From contig CM069435.1 in the NCBI GenBank assembly GCA_035610365.1, forward strand, positions 82,927,389 through 82,991,388: a stretch of 64,000 bases of DNA. Direction: 5' to 3'. This DNA comes from Aquatica leii. Lineage: Eukaryota > Arthropoda > Insecta > Coleoptera > Lampyridae. A model generated the notes under the pieces. The model was given only the letters and a program-made list of their open reading frames with translations, had not been told where the DNA came from and made no database searches. Within the stretch, counting starts at the first letter, position 1, and each line of letters starts with the position of its first letter. The position numbers and the translations under genes are program-made. Below are positions 44,448 through 56,900 of this stretch, piece after piece.

Positions 44448-45082
44448 ATGAAGCAAATAATCGAATCCAAACGTGTAAAGCGATAGTTCGTAAATGAGGG
44501 CTACGAGTACGTTTTCGATCTACTATCAGCCGATGGTGCAGTAAAATTTGGGCGATGTAAAAGAATAGGACGTTGTAAAGCTAGAATCCACACAAACAAT
44601 GGTGATCAAGTGATCAAGAAAATTTACATAGATCCAACGCCGCGAAAGTTATGGTTGATGTCCAAGTGACAAGAATGAAAGAAAGACCAGAATATACAAT
44701 GGAATTAACATCGAATATAATAATAACTGCTTGGAAAATGCTAATCAGGCTTGCCAAGATGCCTTACCGAATACATCTGTTTCGACCGAACGTTACAAAT
44801 GGATGACCGCACAAATAACCATCCGGAAGCAGGCTATAGACGATTACATACCGAACTGGGGTTGACTAATCCTGTAATTTCGAATTTTATTGAATGCCTT
44901 AAAAAGGTGCAACGTGGGAGGGATTTACATTATGAACAACTTGTGGCCGGACGAAATCCATCGCTAAAATTAAAAAAATGCAGAGATGCAGACGAACGAA
45001 TTATTCGTATCGTTCGGGAATATCAGGAAAGAGACACTATCGAATACCTTCGCGGAATAGTCCATAATTTTGAAATTGATTA
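44448..45082 (+). pseudogene. FLYWCH-MULE transposase, deleted copy
   Basis: MKQIIESKRVKR, a stop, then FVNEGYEYVFDLLSADGAVK leads to FGRCKRIGRCKARIHTNN. The FLYWCH Trp is Gly here. After stops and shifts (44640-44750) the frame resumes directly at DRTNNHPEAGYRRLHTELGL, then RDADERIIRIVREYQERDTI and YLRGIVHNFEID at the natural stop (45082). Roughly 250-300 residues including all three catalytic motifs are absent. Confidence 0.9.
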
Positions 45083-45105
45083 AATGTAATGTAATGTAAT
45101 GTAAT
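45083..45105. repeat. (AATGT)n pentanucleotide microsatellite
   Basis: About 4.5 units of AATGT begin right at the stop codon of the second MULE copy, possibly seeded by slippage in its 3' UTR. Confidence 0.8.
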
Positions 45106-45270
45106 TATGTAAGTTTATGATACTTTATTATTTTACAATAAAAATAAACAAAAACAATTTGTTTGCATTTATATTAAAACTTTTTAGTTCACCGTCACCG
45201 CGGCGAATCGTTTTCACGGCGAACAGTCCTGGCGGCAAAACGGTCGCGGCAAAACGTATCATTCCCTTAT

Positions 45271-46150
45271 TTTAGCGACGAACCGTACGTAGTATGCAAA
45301 CTTAAACATACGGCGTGCTGTGCCTAAATCTGGCCTTGATTACATTCAACTGATTAAAAAAACTTTAATGGTAGAACGTCAATACAAACTGGGTTACATT
45401 TAAAAATTACGACTGGTAGTAAAATGAATTAGTAAGATCTGCTCTTTGATTAGATAGAACAAGTAATAAGTAAACACACGCTGAAAGTAACATGTCACGC
45501 TATATTAGAATTTTACCTCAGAAACCCCTCCTGCCCTGCAAATGTCGTATACGATACGCTTTTTAGAAAGCAGTGTATGCGAAAACCCAGTGACGGCGTG
45601 AATTAATTAAAATTATTGCTTTTAGAAAATGCATGGATAACGACATGTAACAAATGTTTGTATTCTATCTTATTGTCAATAAGCAATATATGAAAAAGGA
45701 ATTTTTGAGTTTTACGATATACACTCATAAGGTTGTAAACCCATGAGTATAAAAACACCAAAAATACAACAAACCTAAACAATTTAAATTCGATTAAAAA
45801 TATAAGAACTAATTTGAAACGGGAAATAATCAAACAAAACAAAATTACAGTAATTTTTTACATTCAAATTTTGAAGTAGTTAAAATCATATTCGTAGTTT
45901 GACAGAAAAGTCTCTTTTAAGTAACTTAAGCAAACAGAAACAGATCAATTCTAACAAATCAGTGTCAAACAATAAAACATCAACATAAGTGTTAAGCGAA
46001 TGAATCAACGTAACTGTAATACAAATTAGAAATTGAAATCAATCATATCAGTCGTAATATTTCAAAATGTATCGTAAACTTGAATAAAATTATACTTTAC
46101 CTTTTGTTTAAACGAGTGATAGCTTTTAAATAAGATGTTAACATACCTAT
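45271..46150. other. Stretch without a recognised gene
   Basis: AT-rich with short frames only; nothing recognised. Confidence 0.55.
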
Positions 46151-46154
46151 ACTA

Positions 46155-47255
46155 TTCTTCTTCTTCTTCCTCTTACGTTAAGCCTGCTGACTTGTGTTCT
46201 CCGGTTTATTCTGCGAGTCCTGGGAATTTGACTGCTATGCCCGTTTCCACCTCCTATAAAGTCTTCCTAGATGACGCTCGCTATCCACGTTACCATCCTT
46301 AGCGATTTTTACAATTTGTGACTCTTCCATTCTATTGATATGGTAGTTCCACGCCCTTTGTCGCTGACGTGACCGTCTGACAATATCTGAGACCTTACAT
46401 TTTTCGCGAATCGCAGAATTCCTAATTCGGTCTTTTATCGTGACGCCTGTCATGCTCCTTAGCGTTTTCATCTCCGCCGCCCTAAGTATTTGTTTGGTTC
46501 TAGAGTTGTCTGCGCGTGTCTCTACAGCATATGTCATGATAGGTTTCACGCAAGTCTTATATATGCGGACCTTGTTCTCTAAGTTCATGTATTTGTTTTT
46601 CCATACGTTATCCGAGATAGCTGTTGCTTTACTGGTCTGTCAAAACCCTTCTTTATGGATATTCCTGTGCCTAGGTAGTTAAGAGTGCTGACTTGCTCTA
46701 TTATTTGATTTCTAATTACCAGCTTGCAACGTTTTGGCTCCTTAGGTCTCACCAGCGCTTTCGTTTTTTTAGTAGAGATTTTTATGATAAATTTGGAAAT
46801 CTCCAAGTAAAATGCATCTGCCAGCCATTGCAGGTCATCTTCGTTTTCTGCTATTAAGGCGGCATCACCCGCGTACCATAAGATGTTTATGCTTCCTTTA
46901 CTTAATCTGTAACCTCAATTTACAAGTTTGATTTTAGATATCATTCCATCCATAATGATGTTGAACAGTAAAGGACTTAAGTTATCTTCTTGCCAAACAC
47001 CTGCATTTATTGGAGTTTCTTTAGTACAGCTGTTGTTGACGCTAAGTTTAGCCACGTTGTCAGTATCAAGATTTTTTGTTGTTCTCATTATGTTCTGGTG
47101 CACTCGATTTTCTTTCAGTACTTTTAGAACATCGTTTAATTGTATGTGGTCAAAAGCATTCGTCAAATCAATAAAACGTACAAAAACGGGGTTATCAAAC
47201 TCGATGGATATTTCAGCAATTTGTCGTAACGTAAAAAAGAATATCACATGATTTT
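46155..47255 (-). pseudogene. RTE-like non-LTR reverse transcriptase, 5'-truncated
   Basis: Read from 47250: FVRFIDLTNAFDHIQLNDVL, GVWQEDNLSPLLFNIIMDGM (normally GV.QGD.LSP), then YAGDAALIAENEDDLQ, where the catalytic YADD is YAGD. LNYLGTGIS, then KVRIYKTCVKPIMTYAVETR and LRAAEMKTLRSMTGVTIKDR follow. The C-terminus RRSRQRQRAWNYHINRM and GRLYRRWKRA is the familiar end of this insect family. A (GAA)n tract on the minus strand (46155-46170) sits at the 3' end, like the short microsatellite tails of RTE elements. Two frameshifts. Upstream RT and endonuclease are absent. The clade name is my best guess. Confidence 0.88.
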
Positions 47256-47673
47256 TAAAGAAGAAGCAACATTATTACAATTTGGAAAACTGAGCAAAAT
47301 TGAAAATCAGATGCTGCAAAAGAGATAATAGCACCGAGTTCTGTCTTCATAAAACGACTTATTCTAAAGCATTCAAAAAAGAAGAATGTCCTTGTGTCAG
47401 GATAAATTATTTAGCAAAATAACACGTCTATTACAAAAAAAAAGGAAAAAATATGCCATATCTCTTGCGGAACTACATGAAGGTTTTTTAAAAATAAACA
47501 AAAAAAAAATGTTAAAACTTGATTCATTTTGGGAACGAATGGTCAAACTTGCGAAATCTCGCTTTCTACAAAAACGTTTTTTTTTTAAAGAAATATCTCC
47601 AATATGATAACCTTTTTTATTTTACATTGTATTCATTAATAGAAAAAAAATTATTGTCCAGTTTATATAAAGA
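47256..47673. other. Stretch without a recognised gene
   Basis: A Lys-rich 73-codon frame (47386-47607) is present but matches nothing I know and has low-complexity composition. Confidence 0.45.
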
Positions 47674-48375
47674 CTTTATTAAACCCATTTATCACGTGAC
47701 CTATCAGTTGAGCATCAACATTGTTTTAGGTTTGTAGTGTTACCCGCTGTTACCGTTTAGTAACATTTTTTTGACATTCTCGTTTGATAGGCATTCAGTA
47801 CAATTTGTGTTTTTTCTAAGTAAGTACTGAATAATAACTGTAATTTTCACGTTGTCTAATTTTTGTAATTATATATTAATAGCATTTTTCGATGTTTATT
47901 TCTGAACAATACACGGTTGTTATTATTATGAAATTTGGTCATATTCTCTTCAAAGTTGCATCGATGATCAATTTTAACTTTAACAAATCAATTTTAACTT
48001 TAACAAATTTTACTTACGATACTTTCCGACAACGTAAACAAATTTTAACGAATTGATTTTTAAATAAGCATTGCATTTGTAAAGGAAAGCCTAGCTACAA
48101 TTGAATTTATTCAGCAATTCTACAGTAAAAGAATAATAAGCCAAAGGATATATCCTCCACAATTTTCAGATCTTACTCCATTAGTTTTTTACCTTTTCGT
48201 ACATTTAAAAAACACAGTATATAAGAATCAGCTGTGCAATATTGACTTGCAATTGCGGATACTATTCGAAATATTAAAGTTGATGAGTTTCGTAATGTTT
48301 TCCAAAATTTAAAGAGAAGAGTTAAAACAAGCATTGCAACTGAAGGATATCATATTAAACATCGGTTATAAATTT
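47674..48375 (+). pseudogene. Tc1/mariner-superfamily remnant (C-terminal transposase)
   Basis: The C-terminal hallmark is readable at 48145-48240: RIYPPQFSDLTPLVFYLFVH followed by LKNTVYKN, normally a PPRSPDLTPLDFFLWG..K..VY pattern. The frame ends near 48370 (DIILNIGYKF). The upstream part (47674-48085) is noncoding and shared with 38549-38885. The DNA-binding domain and first catalytic motif are missing. Confidence 0.7.
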
Positions 48376-49041
48376 TAAATAATTGTTGTTACTAATTTTT
48401 ATTTTAAATAAACAGGTATTGTTGTTATTGTGTTACGGTTTTTAATTATTTACTTAAACTTAATTTAAAGGTTACAAATCAAATTTCTTATTTAGTATTT
48501 TTTTTATACCAATCTAAACAATCTTGGTTGCTTAACCCTGTAGTTGTTTCCATTGTCATTTTTATACAGTTTATTTTCTGTTGCAAAACTGTAAAAGTAT
48601 TCCGTTTTGACTTGCAAAAGCGGACATCTGCACGTTTTGGTTCCCAACGCGTTCAATGATGACTTTAACAATCAAATTCTGACTTAACGCACTAAATTTT
48701 ATTAAACCTTTTGTTTGCATATTTATATCTGACTTTTATAAGGGAGGATACAATATTAAAAAAACGTTTTTTTGTTTTAGATTTTTTTGGTACTTTTTGA
48801 CCTTAATCTCAAAACCCATGGTGTGACGTGTCCGGTTTTGCTTCTATACGCCTCCTATATAAAATCTCGCATGTGTATATCCGTTTGTTTGTTTTGCTAC
48901 TTTTCCTTAATTACTGACTGGTTTTTATAAGTGATAGCTCATTTCTTTTAAATGGTCAGGGGGCTTTGTGTAGGAAAAGTTATACAATGATCTTTCAGCG
49001 GTATGACATAAAATAGAAAATATATAAATATAACTCTAAAT
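48376..49041. other. Stretch without a recognised gene
   Basis: AT-rich, no family signature. Confidence 0.5.
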
Positions 49042-49773
49042 CAGTGATTTCCAAATTGGTCTATATCGACCCCAAGGGTATATGACAACCTGCAAGGGGT
49101 CTACGTCAGCGAAAAAAAATTTGGGGGTCCATGAAATAAAAATGGGGGTCCACGACAGTGGTTCTTAACATACACTGATAGTTCTAGTTTACTTACATTG
49201 TACTATCTTATAATATAAAGACATATACATTATTTATAAAAGTACCTATAAAGTAAAAAAATTATTATATATGTTTATAAAATTGTGTAAGCTGTAGAAT
49301 GTAAGCATTCGCTTTGTGGTCGCAATACATTTTGAACTTGTAAAAACCTGCACATAATGATATACCAGTATCATCTTGTTACAAGCATACGCGCAGTCTC
49401 AGAGCTTTGCGAACTTGCACTGACTTGTTCAATTCGTCACTCTATAAATACGAATCTGAGACAAATACATTTATTCGTTTCCTGAGTCTTGAAAAAAAAA
49501 GTGCTAAGAAAAAATTAAAAAAAACATAAACTGGTAGTTTATCACACAAACTATAGTGAATCGGTGTTATTTTGTTTGTTTGGGGTGCCGGAAAATAGTA
49601 AGTACCCTATTTTTTATTAAATTTTAGTTTTGTACTCGTAGTTAGCAAAAATAGATAAATTACGCCAATCATGACTTCAGCTATTAGTACTTTAATATTC
49701 AAATCATGCAAAATTACACGAGTACTCCTCAATAGTTTCTTTTTCAAAGTTTTAGTAATCGTTATTATAATTA

Positions 49774-50299
49774 CAGTGCAATCTCCGTAATCCGAACTAA
49801 TTGCTGCAAGGAGATGTTCAGATTATGGAATGTTTTCGGAAAAATCTAAAAAAAGACAACTGTACATACATATTACGTATGTATTTTATTAATAACATAC
49901 AATATGTTACCAAGATTGAAAGATAAAGCAAGAAAATAAGAAATCCACAATTGTACAGCAGCGTGTTTTTTGAAGAATTTCCAATACACACTTTCATTTG
50001 TTTTTTTCTCATAGAATTTAAATGTTTACATATAGGAAACATATTAAAAAAAAATTTTAGAATTAAACTACATATTTTGGTCGGTCGCATAAATAATATG
50101 TATGTATGTGTGTCAATATTTACTTACTTGCGATCTGGCTAGGCATTTATCATTCTTTTATAAATACATATATCTTACCAAATAACTTCACAAAAAAAGT
50201 AAAAAACTGTACTTTTGTCCATTGGTCGTTACATTGTAGGCCAGCTTGGATTACTGGAATTTTTGGATTACGGAAGTTCGGATTATGGATATTGCACTG
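49774..50299. mobile_element. MITE with TIRs and TA duplication inside the hAT element
   Basis: The left end CAGTGCAATCTCCGTAATCC and the right end (reverse complement CAGTGCAATATCCATAATCC) match at all but two positions, and continue as GAAC(T). TA flanks both sides (49772-49773 and 50300-50301). Each end carries a second, inner copy (TTCAGATTATGGAA at 49814; TTGGATTACTGGAA at 50247). There is no coding capacity. The tip style resembles Tigger/pogo MITEs. Confidence 0.85.
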
Positions 50300-50581
50300 T
50301 ACATACTTCCCTATATTGAAATTAAAATTTTGTATTATTGCTAAAGTGGAACCAGTAAATTTTTACACATGACAATCGAATGTCAAATTTCCTTAAAGTT
50401 CTGTCATATCAAAACCTTAAGTAACATTCGTAACATTTCCCTTCTCACATTCATTTTTAATGGCTGTACGCCTACGCCTGGCATAAAATCTAAGACCATA
50501 CGATTTAAATTTGACTTTGATTTTTTAATATACAGCTGCTGGACTTTATGTCTTATTTAAATAAATTAATTTTGCCTACAG

Positions 50582-51676
50582 ATGACTGATGCCATGTCCG
50601 AATCTAAAAAGAAATGTAGACAGTACAGTGTTGATTATTTAAAATTTGGTTTCATTCCGTCATTGTCGGACATGCAATTGCCTATGTGCTTTTTATGCAA
50701 CAAAGTTTTGGACAATGACGCTATGAAACCATCTAAGCTGCAGGATCATCTGAGAAGATGTCACCCTGATAAAACAGATAAAGATTTGAAATACTTTCAA
50801 ACAATCAAAGATAAACTTCAAAAAAGACCTACGCTGGACATAATGTTCGCTTTGACGTCACAAAGAAACGATGATAGTTTGCGGGCGTCTTACAATATCT
50901 CGCTACTTATAGCAAAATCCAAAAAACCGCATACTATCAGAGAGAAGTTAATTTTTCCAGCCGTTGAAGAGGTTTTACAAACTGTTTTACACAAACCTGC
51001 ATCTGATATCATTAAAAGAATTCCTTTAAGCAACAATACTGTTGAAATACGTATTGATGAAATGAGTTCTGATATTGAAAGCTTCTTGTGTAATTATTTG
51101 CAAACGACCCATTTCTCTATACAACTGGACGAATCAACTTTACTTGGTAATGCAGCATTATTATTGGCATTTGTTCGTTTTATTATGAATCAAGAAATCT
51201 ACAAAGAACTGCTCTTCGCAAAAACTTTGACAACCGACACTAAAGGTGAATCAATATTTCATGTTTTGAAAAATTACTTCATTGAAAAAGCAATCCCTTT
51301 ATCCAATATAATATCAGCAGTTACAGATAGAGCATCTACCATGGTTGGACGTTATCGTGGACTTATAAGCTATTTAAAACAAAACGTGTCAGGGTTGTTA
51401 GCAATAGATTGCGTCATGCATCGACAACATTTAGTTGCTAAAAATTTGAGTGTTAGATTGCATGAATCTCTTGAGTTAGTCATTGATGCAGTAAACCGAA
51501 TCCGAACCAACGCGTTAAATACGCGGTTGTTTGCGCAGTTGTGTGAAGAAAATGACGAACACTTTCATCAATTAATTCTTCACACGGAAGTTTGCTGGCT
51601 GTCGAAAGGCTTATGTTTGACAAGATTTTTTGCACTTTTTGAGACTGTTTTGGAATTTCTGGATACGAAAAGATAA
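50582..51676 (+). pseudogene. hAT transposase with BED finger, prematurely stopped
   Basis: An open frame of 364 codons. A BED-type zinc finger lies at residues 36-61 (C-x2-C at 36/39, H-x4-H at 56/61). RNase H-fold motifs follow: FSIQLDEST with first Asp near 183, AVTDRASTMVGRYRG with second Asp near 249, IDCVMHRQHLVAKNL (C-x2-H), and LHTEVCWLSKGLCLTRFF, where the family has VRWLSRG. The frame stops at 51676. Coding similarity continues in shifted frames to about 52200 (LTDLFTKFNMVNLQLQGDSL at about 51718), so the third acidic residue and dimerisation region are lost. The relatively long intact frame suggests it is younger than most remnants here. Confidence 0.92.
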
Positions 51677-52200
51677 ATTTTGAAAAGACAATTTAATGAA
51701 GTGGAAAACAGGCATCGCCTATTTAACAGATTTGTTTACAAAATTTAATATGGTTAATTTGCAGTTACAAGGCGACAGTCTAAATTTGATTAAAACAAAG
51801 TTCATCTTATCCGCGTCTTGCCACAGTTAAAGTAATGAAGCAAAATATTGGACGGGGCGAATTTTCCTAGTTCCCCAATTTGTCATAGACAAACTGCCAG
51901 GAAAACGACGTTTCAACTTACGTCCAACATTTAAATGCCCTCTATTCAGATTTTGAAATTACGTTTGAGGATGTTTTGACTATGGTAATACCAACGTCGA
52001 TAATTAACCCATATGGTGACATAGAAGAAGCTATGTTAAGTTTGCGTAAATGTAAACATAACATTGGATAAAGAATCCAATAGTTAAAATATGCAAAATT
52101 AACCACCGGCAAAAGTGCGTTGAAGATAACGTGCAATAATTGACGTCGTCAAATTATGTGTATTCTCTAAACTAAGCGTATTTAGTACAGTGTATTTCCG
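51677..52200 (+). pseudogene. hAT transposase C-terminal remnant, frameshifted
   Basis: Directly after the stop at 51676 another frame reads LTDLFTKFNMVNLQLQGDSL, which is the segment that normally follows in this hAT group. Then come further stops and weak similarity up to about 52200. No typical hATC end could be read. Confidence 0.7.
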
Positions 52201-54464
52201 ATTTAGGTAGTCAAATTTAAATGCATTTAATGTTTGTGTTTGCGTCTATTTAGCTTAAGTTACGAATTACTTCAAAATGTCACTTTCATTGCCATTTCTA
52301 GAAAGTCCAATTTTCAAAAAGAGTTCAACAACGAATTAGAAATAAGTTTGTGAAAAACACTGTTGCTCTTAAAAGGTATTAATTAATTTGATTTGTATTA
52401 TTTTATTATTATGAAAAGATAATTATTAAATTATTCCAACAACTAAAATCTGTTATAAGCCAGATGTGTGATTTAACAAAACAAATAATAAATTTTGTTA
52501 TAAAATATTTGCTTCTATAAAAAACATTATTCATTAAAAAAAGATAACTTATTTTGCAAATAAAATAATAGAACGTTTTTACATGTATTGAAATTTAAAA
52601 GCAAATACAAACATTGAAAAAAACTTTGTGGTTTTAGTACAAATAAAAATAAAGTATTTATCTGTTCGTATTTAATAATTCTATTTGAATAAATAAAACA
52701 TGTAATATTTATTTTACGTTTAGTCATTATACAAAACTACAAAACTATGCAACTTTAAGTTTGAATAAACAAGCACCACTAGAGATGCTAGTTGATTTTG
52801 TATATACATTTACATTTATATGACTTCCTATAGCACTTCGAATGACATCAGGGATAATTCAATTTGTACATGTGTTTTCATAGTTTGTTTTATCGAGTCC
52901 GTAATTTAAATATTTCTGTACAATATAACACACGTAACTACTGAGTTGAAATTTTTTTTGTTTTAAATCAAAACCCAACTTTATAATTTTTAATATTAAT
53001 TTTTGTTTTAATTTTACGCAATTTTAATTTGCATTAGAACCATATAAGGATTAAAAAGATGAAAGTAACATATGCTTTTTTTTAAGTTTTATAATTATAA
53101 TTATAATTTTTTGCAATTGTTAAATTTCAGTAAAGATTTTTTATGCGTATGCAAACAAATTCCGCCTATGTTTTTTAAACACAATAAAAATATTGTAACG
53201 TATTGAAAATATTTGTCTTTTATTTTTTATATTTGTACAAAAACTGATTACTTTTATTACGTTATTGTTAATTTTTTTGCCCTTTTATTAACGTAATATA
53301 AAAACCATTAGCGTAACATACTGACAGTTAAATTAATTATTTTTTTTAAACAATTCCTTTTTTTATCGATAATTTTTATTTCATTTAATTATTTTTATAA
53401 CCATGCTGTTTTGCTCGGGTCTATATGATCTAAAATGAAAGTATTTTTAGTATAGTTTGCTAGTTATTAATTATTTTTATTTAAACATTTACGAAATTGT
53501 TTGTTTTAGCATTATTTATTTAAAACAAATATTTCATTTTCAAGAAAATTAACTTTGTTACACATTACTCTTCGGGTCTACTTGACCTTAACCTGTAAAG
53601 CAAAGTTTGTTGCTATTTTAAATTATAAATTTAACACTCAAAAATATTATCTTGAACATAACTAATATATAGGGTAAGTCCAAATGTGTTTGGTGATGAC
53701 TGGAAGAACTTAGATGCCATTACTTTGTAAGCATGCATAGGTTTACTATTATTAGACTTTGATAAATAAATTTGTGGATTGCTGAAACAGGCGGGATTTT
53801 TTTGTGCAACAATGGTTTTAGAATGTTTAAATGTTACAAATGTTTTATGAAATTTAATAAATGACAATTTTTTAATAAATTTAAAAATTTTTTCTTTTTT
53901 TCTTAGTGCAAAGTTTTGATTTGCAGCTCCAGTTCATAGTTATAGTTGTTTTTTGTTTTTCGAAAAAGCCATTACTTCCTTATTTTAAGAAATATTTAAA
54001 AAATTAAAAACGTTTAGCATTTGTTTTTGGTTTTCTAAAACATTTGTAGTTACAATTATTTTCTTTTTAGTCAAATAACAAAATGGTGGTTCATCAAAAA
54101 TTTCAAAATAAGATATTTTGAAAAACATTTGATCGAATTCTGAAAATTAAATATTTATAAATCCCTTAAACTAACCACTGTAACGTGTGCCTGAAACATT
54201 TTTTAAATAAATTTTAACAAACTGCAACAGTCATTTATAAGAAATTAAACTTGCTGCTGTGAAACAATGAAACAAACGCCGAATAATAATCGTATTTTTT
54301 AGTTTGTACGTTTAAATTTAAATACGTTTTTATCTCGTTCTTTAGAAATATCTTTATTTCTAAAAAAAATATTTACTGCTTTATCTTAGAAAGTTTCTGT
54401 TTCGTTTATCACTTCTGTGCGTTTTTTGCATAATTTATGTATAAAAATGCATAATTATCAAAAT
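52201..54464. other. AT-rich stretch without a recognised gene
   Basis: Very A/T-rich, many stops, nothing recognised; the hAT 3' end should lie somewhere in the first part if it survives. Confidence 0.55.
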
Positions 54465-55330
54465 GCTGAACTTCTTGACATGCTTTTAGTTTTTGGCAAG
54501 GCGCAATACGCTAGAAACTGTTAGAATTTACTGAAAAAGATATCTAAATCGTCAGCAACTAAGTTGCCACAATTTTTTAAAAAATATTTAGAGGTTTGTG
54601 AGAGACTAGAAGTTTTCACCCAACAATGGTTTTCGTCAATCCTCTGCATTTAAAAATATTATAGAAGATGAGCTATCGACGAGTACAAGACTAATAGCAA
54701 ATAGATTAGATGTAAATTACGTAGCAGTTCGGCAGGTTTTTAAGAAACAAAGTCTCTATCCATTTTCTAGACAAAAAATGCAAGCTTGAGACTTGAAACT
54801 TCTAGCCAAGATTGTTGTTTTCTCGTTGGTTTCTTAAACGTTGCAATCTTCAAGGCCGTTTTGAAAAGTTCATTTTATTTAGAGTTAAAGCTTATTTTAC
54901 AAGAGACGATATATATTCGATTCTTGCAATAATGACGCAACATTTATTCGTGCGCATCAATGATGTTTTTTTTTTCTCAAATTAAATGAATAGTAAAAAT
55001 TATTTTAATTTCTTAAACGTTCTGTTGTAGCTTCTTGTTGACTTACCGCTAAACATCAAACAAAGATTGTGGTTTCAACATAAGGGAGCATCGGCTCACA
55101 CAACCTGAGAAGTCATAGGACTACTAAATAGAGAATATCCAAGTAAGTAGATTAGAAGAAGAAGCTCTGTTGTGTAGTCAGCCCGGAGCTTCGACTTAAC
55201 AACCCTAGATTTCTTTTTCTGTGGTCAGATAAAGACTTCTTTATATGAGACGCTTATTGATTCTGTGTCAATTTTAGAAAGGCGCTCTAAGTGACTCAGA
55301 AAGATGCTTATCCGTTACATTAGAGTACCT
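54465..55330 (+). pseudogene. Tc1/mariner-superfamily transposase remnant
   Basis: It begins ELLDMLLVFGKAQYARNC, the HTH start also seen (on the other strand) at 62066. FKNIIEDELSTSTRLIANRL and DVNYVAVRQVFKKQSLYPF are the second HTH. LPLNIKQRLWFQHKGASAHT (about 55055) has Lys where the catalytic Asp (HDGAP) belongs. The end shows TTLDFFFCGQIKTSLYET (about 55205), the PDLTPLDFFLWG pattern. Frameshifts are present throughout. It abuts the gypsy pol remnant at 55338. Confidence 0.8.
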
Positions 55331-55337
55331 CAGATAC

Positions 55338-56900
55338 GTGGTTAACAAGAATGATTTATTGGTAGACACTTCTTTAAATTTAATTAATGTTCGACGATTT
55401 ATTTGTATAACTAATTACTACCGTCGCTTTATTCTTAGTTTTTCTTCTTTTACTTCTTTACTTTTGGCTCTTAATCGTAGAAATCTTTCCTTTGTTGAAC
55501 AGCAGAATGTCAAATCGTTTTTGATTCTCTTAAAAACAGTTTGCTTGCTGCTTCGATTCTGTCGTTTCTTGACTTCGGACTATGGTTTAGATGCTGTGTT
55601 AAGTTAAACGACTGCGGGTGATGAAAAGGTTAGTTACCTTAATTGATCTCTTACTAAAACGGAGCGACATTATTCGACTACTAAGAAAAATGTCTGGTTG
55701 TGTTATGGGCCATAGAAAAATTCTGGCCTTATGTGGAAGAATCTCATTTCACTGTGATAACACATCATTCGTTACTGTGGTTAAATCGTTTGCAGAGTTT
55801 TTTTTGGACGATTAGCTTGTTGGTCTATTTGATTACAACAATACAACTTTTCAATAATTTATCAAAATGAATTATCGTTCTTGACGCACTTTCTCGCTCA
55901 GTTCCTGTAGTAGAAACTGTCCATTTGTCTAAAATCTCAGCTGTCTTTATGGTTAATTTGCCGTCTACTAATCGTTGGTATAATAACTTTTCTAAATATG
56001 TCTTGGATGCTTCTCATAAGTTTGTGAAATCTTCGGTAAACGTAATGTTCTTTATCGTCCTGTTTTTACTCCTTTCTTTTCTAATTCTTCTGATACTTGG
56101 AAAATAGTAGTTCCTACTGATCAACGTGTGGAAATGATTCGTAACTACAACAATCCTCCTGTCTTCAAATCTTCGAAAGACCATAGCTATTTACTGGTGA
56201 TTGCTGACTATTTTATTCAGTTTTCTTTTTCCTAATTTCGCAATAAAAATTTGGGTAAACTTTGCGCCACTTATGGAACAACGATACTCTTTACTGCTAA
56301 ATATCATCCTAGGGCTAACTTCGACGAACAGATTAATCGCCCCATAAAAACCACAATTTCTTTATATGTCAATGAAAAGCATCGGCATTTGGATGGGAAT
56401 CTCTTGAAGAATTGTTGTGCTATTTTTACCGCGCAGTACAAGTTCACTGACTTTTCACTTTTTGGACGTAAAAACGTTTTTTCAAAAAATGTCTTTGGTT
56501 CATCTTCTTCTGACGTTCTTATTTCGGAACTTTAGGTTTTTCGTTTAGTGTTTCATTATGAAGCTATCCGTACGCATATTCTAAAACAACTTTCTAAAGC
56601 GCTAAATAGATATAATCTTCGTCGTTGACATGTGCGAGATATACATAGTTGGAGATTCGTTATAGCGACGTAACTATACGCTTTCTGACGGCAGTAAGCA
56701 TTTCAAAGTCAAGTTAACACCCAAGTTCCGAGAATCTCTTATTAGTAAAACGGTTAAATCTTCTTAGATGTATGAGCTAGTCACCACTACTAATAGGTAT
56801 CTGGCATGATACGGATCTCAAACCATATCAAGACTTTTCGGATTCTGATTCGAATACCAGATAAACCGTCGGTCATTCAACGTGTCGTTATTATACTTTC
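55338..56900 (+). pseudogene. Ty3/gypsy pol remnant (RT end, RNase H, integrase), degenerate
   Basis: NVRRFICITNYYRRFILSFS then SDYGLDAVLS (55400-55605) is the RT-RNase H connection of gypsy pol. LDALSRSVPVV (about 55890) is the RNase H end. WKIVVPTDQRVEMI (about 56100) parallels WKLVVPNDQRKPII in the young element. YLLVIADYF (about 56195) is the first Asp of the integrase core. TAKYHPRANFDEQINRPIKT (about 56298) keeps the catalytic Glu, then FSLFGR. The zinc-finger Cys/His pairs and the middle of the core are deleted. At least six frame breaks. Confidence 0.85.

Larger units (their letters stand above)
44100..45270 (+). mobile_element. Second FLYWCH-MULE copy, internally deleted
   Basis: It has an N-terminal FLYWCH remnant and the C-terminal tail of the same transposase family as at 19.6-28.3 kb, with the whole catalytic middle missing. 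GC-rich ends flank it: left TTCGCCGCACAGTTTGCCAG (about 44110), right CACGGCGAACAGTCCTGG and CGGCAAAACGGTCGCGGC (about 45212-45255). These share the GGCGGC-plus-8 pattern of the first MULE but not its exact unit. Confidence 0.75.
49042..52200 (+). mobile_element. hAT transposon (ZBED5/Buster-like group), 3' end not found
   Basis: The 5' tip CAGTGATTTCCAAATTGGTC at 49042 and the GGGGGTCCA(T/C) blocks at about 49120-49160 are typical of this hAT group. The transposase starts at 50582. Coding remains run to about 52200. A matching inverted 3' tip and 8-bp duplication could not be recognised. A 526-bp MITE (49774-50299) lies between tip and gene. A splice-acceptor-like TTTTGCCTACAG directly precedes the ATG. 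Confidence 0.8.

Noticed and set aside
47386..47737. Lys/Leu-rich short ORFs
   Set aside because: Low-complexity composition in AT-rich DNA and no family match.
50582..51676. Domesticated hAT gene (ZBED5-like)
   Set aside because: Premature stop, lost third catalytic segment, changed WLSRG region and frameshifted continuation point to a decaying transposon, not a conserved host gene.
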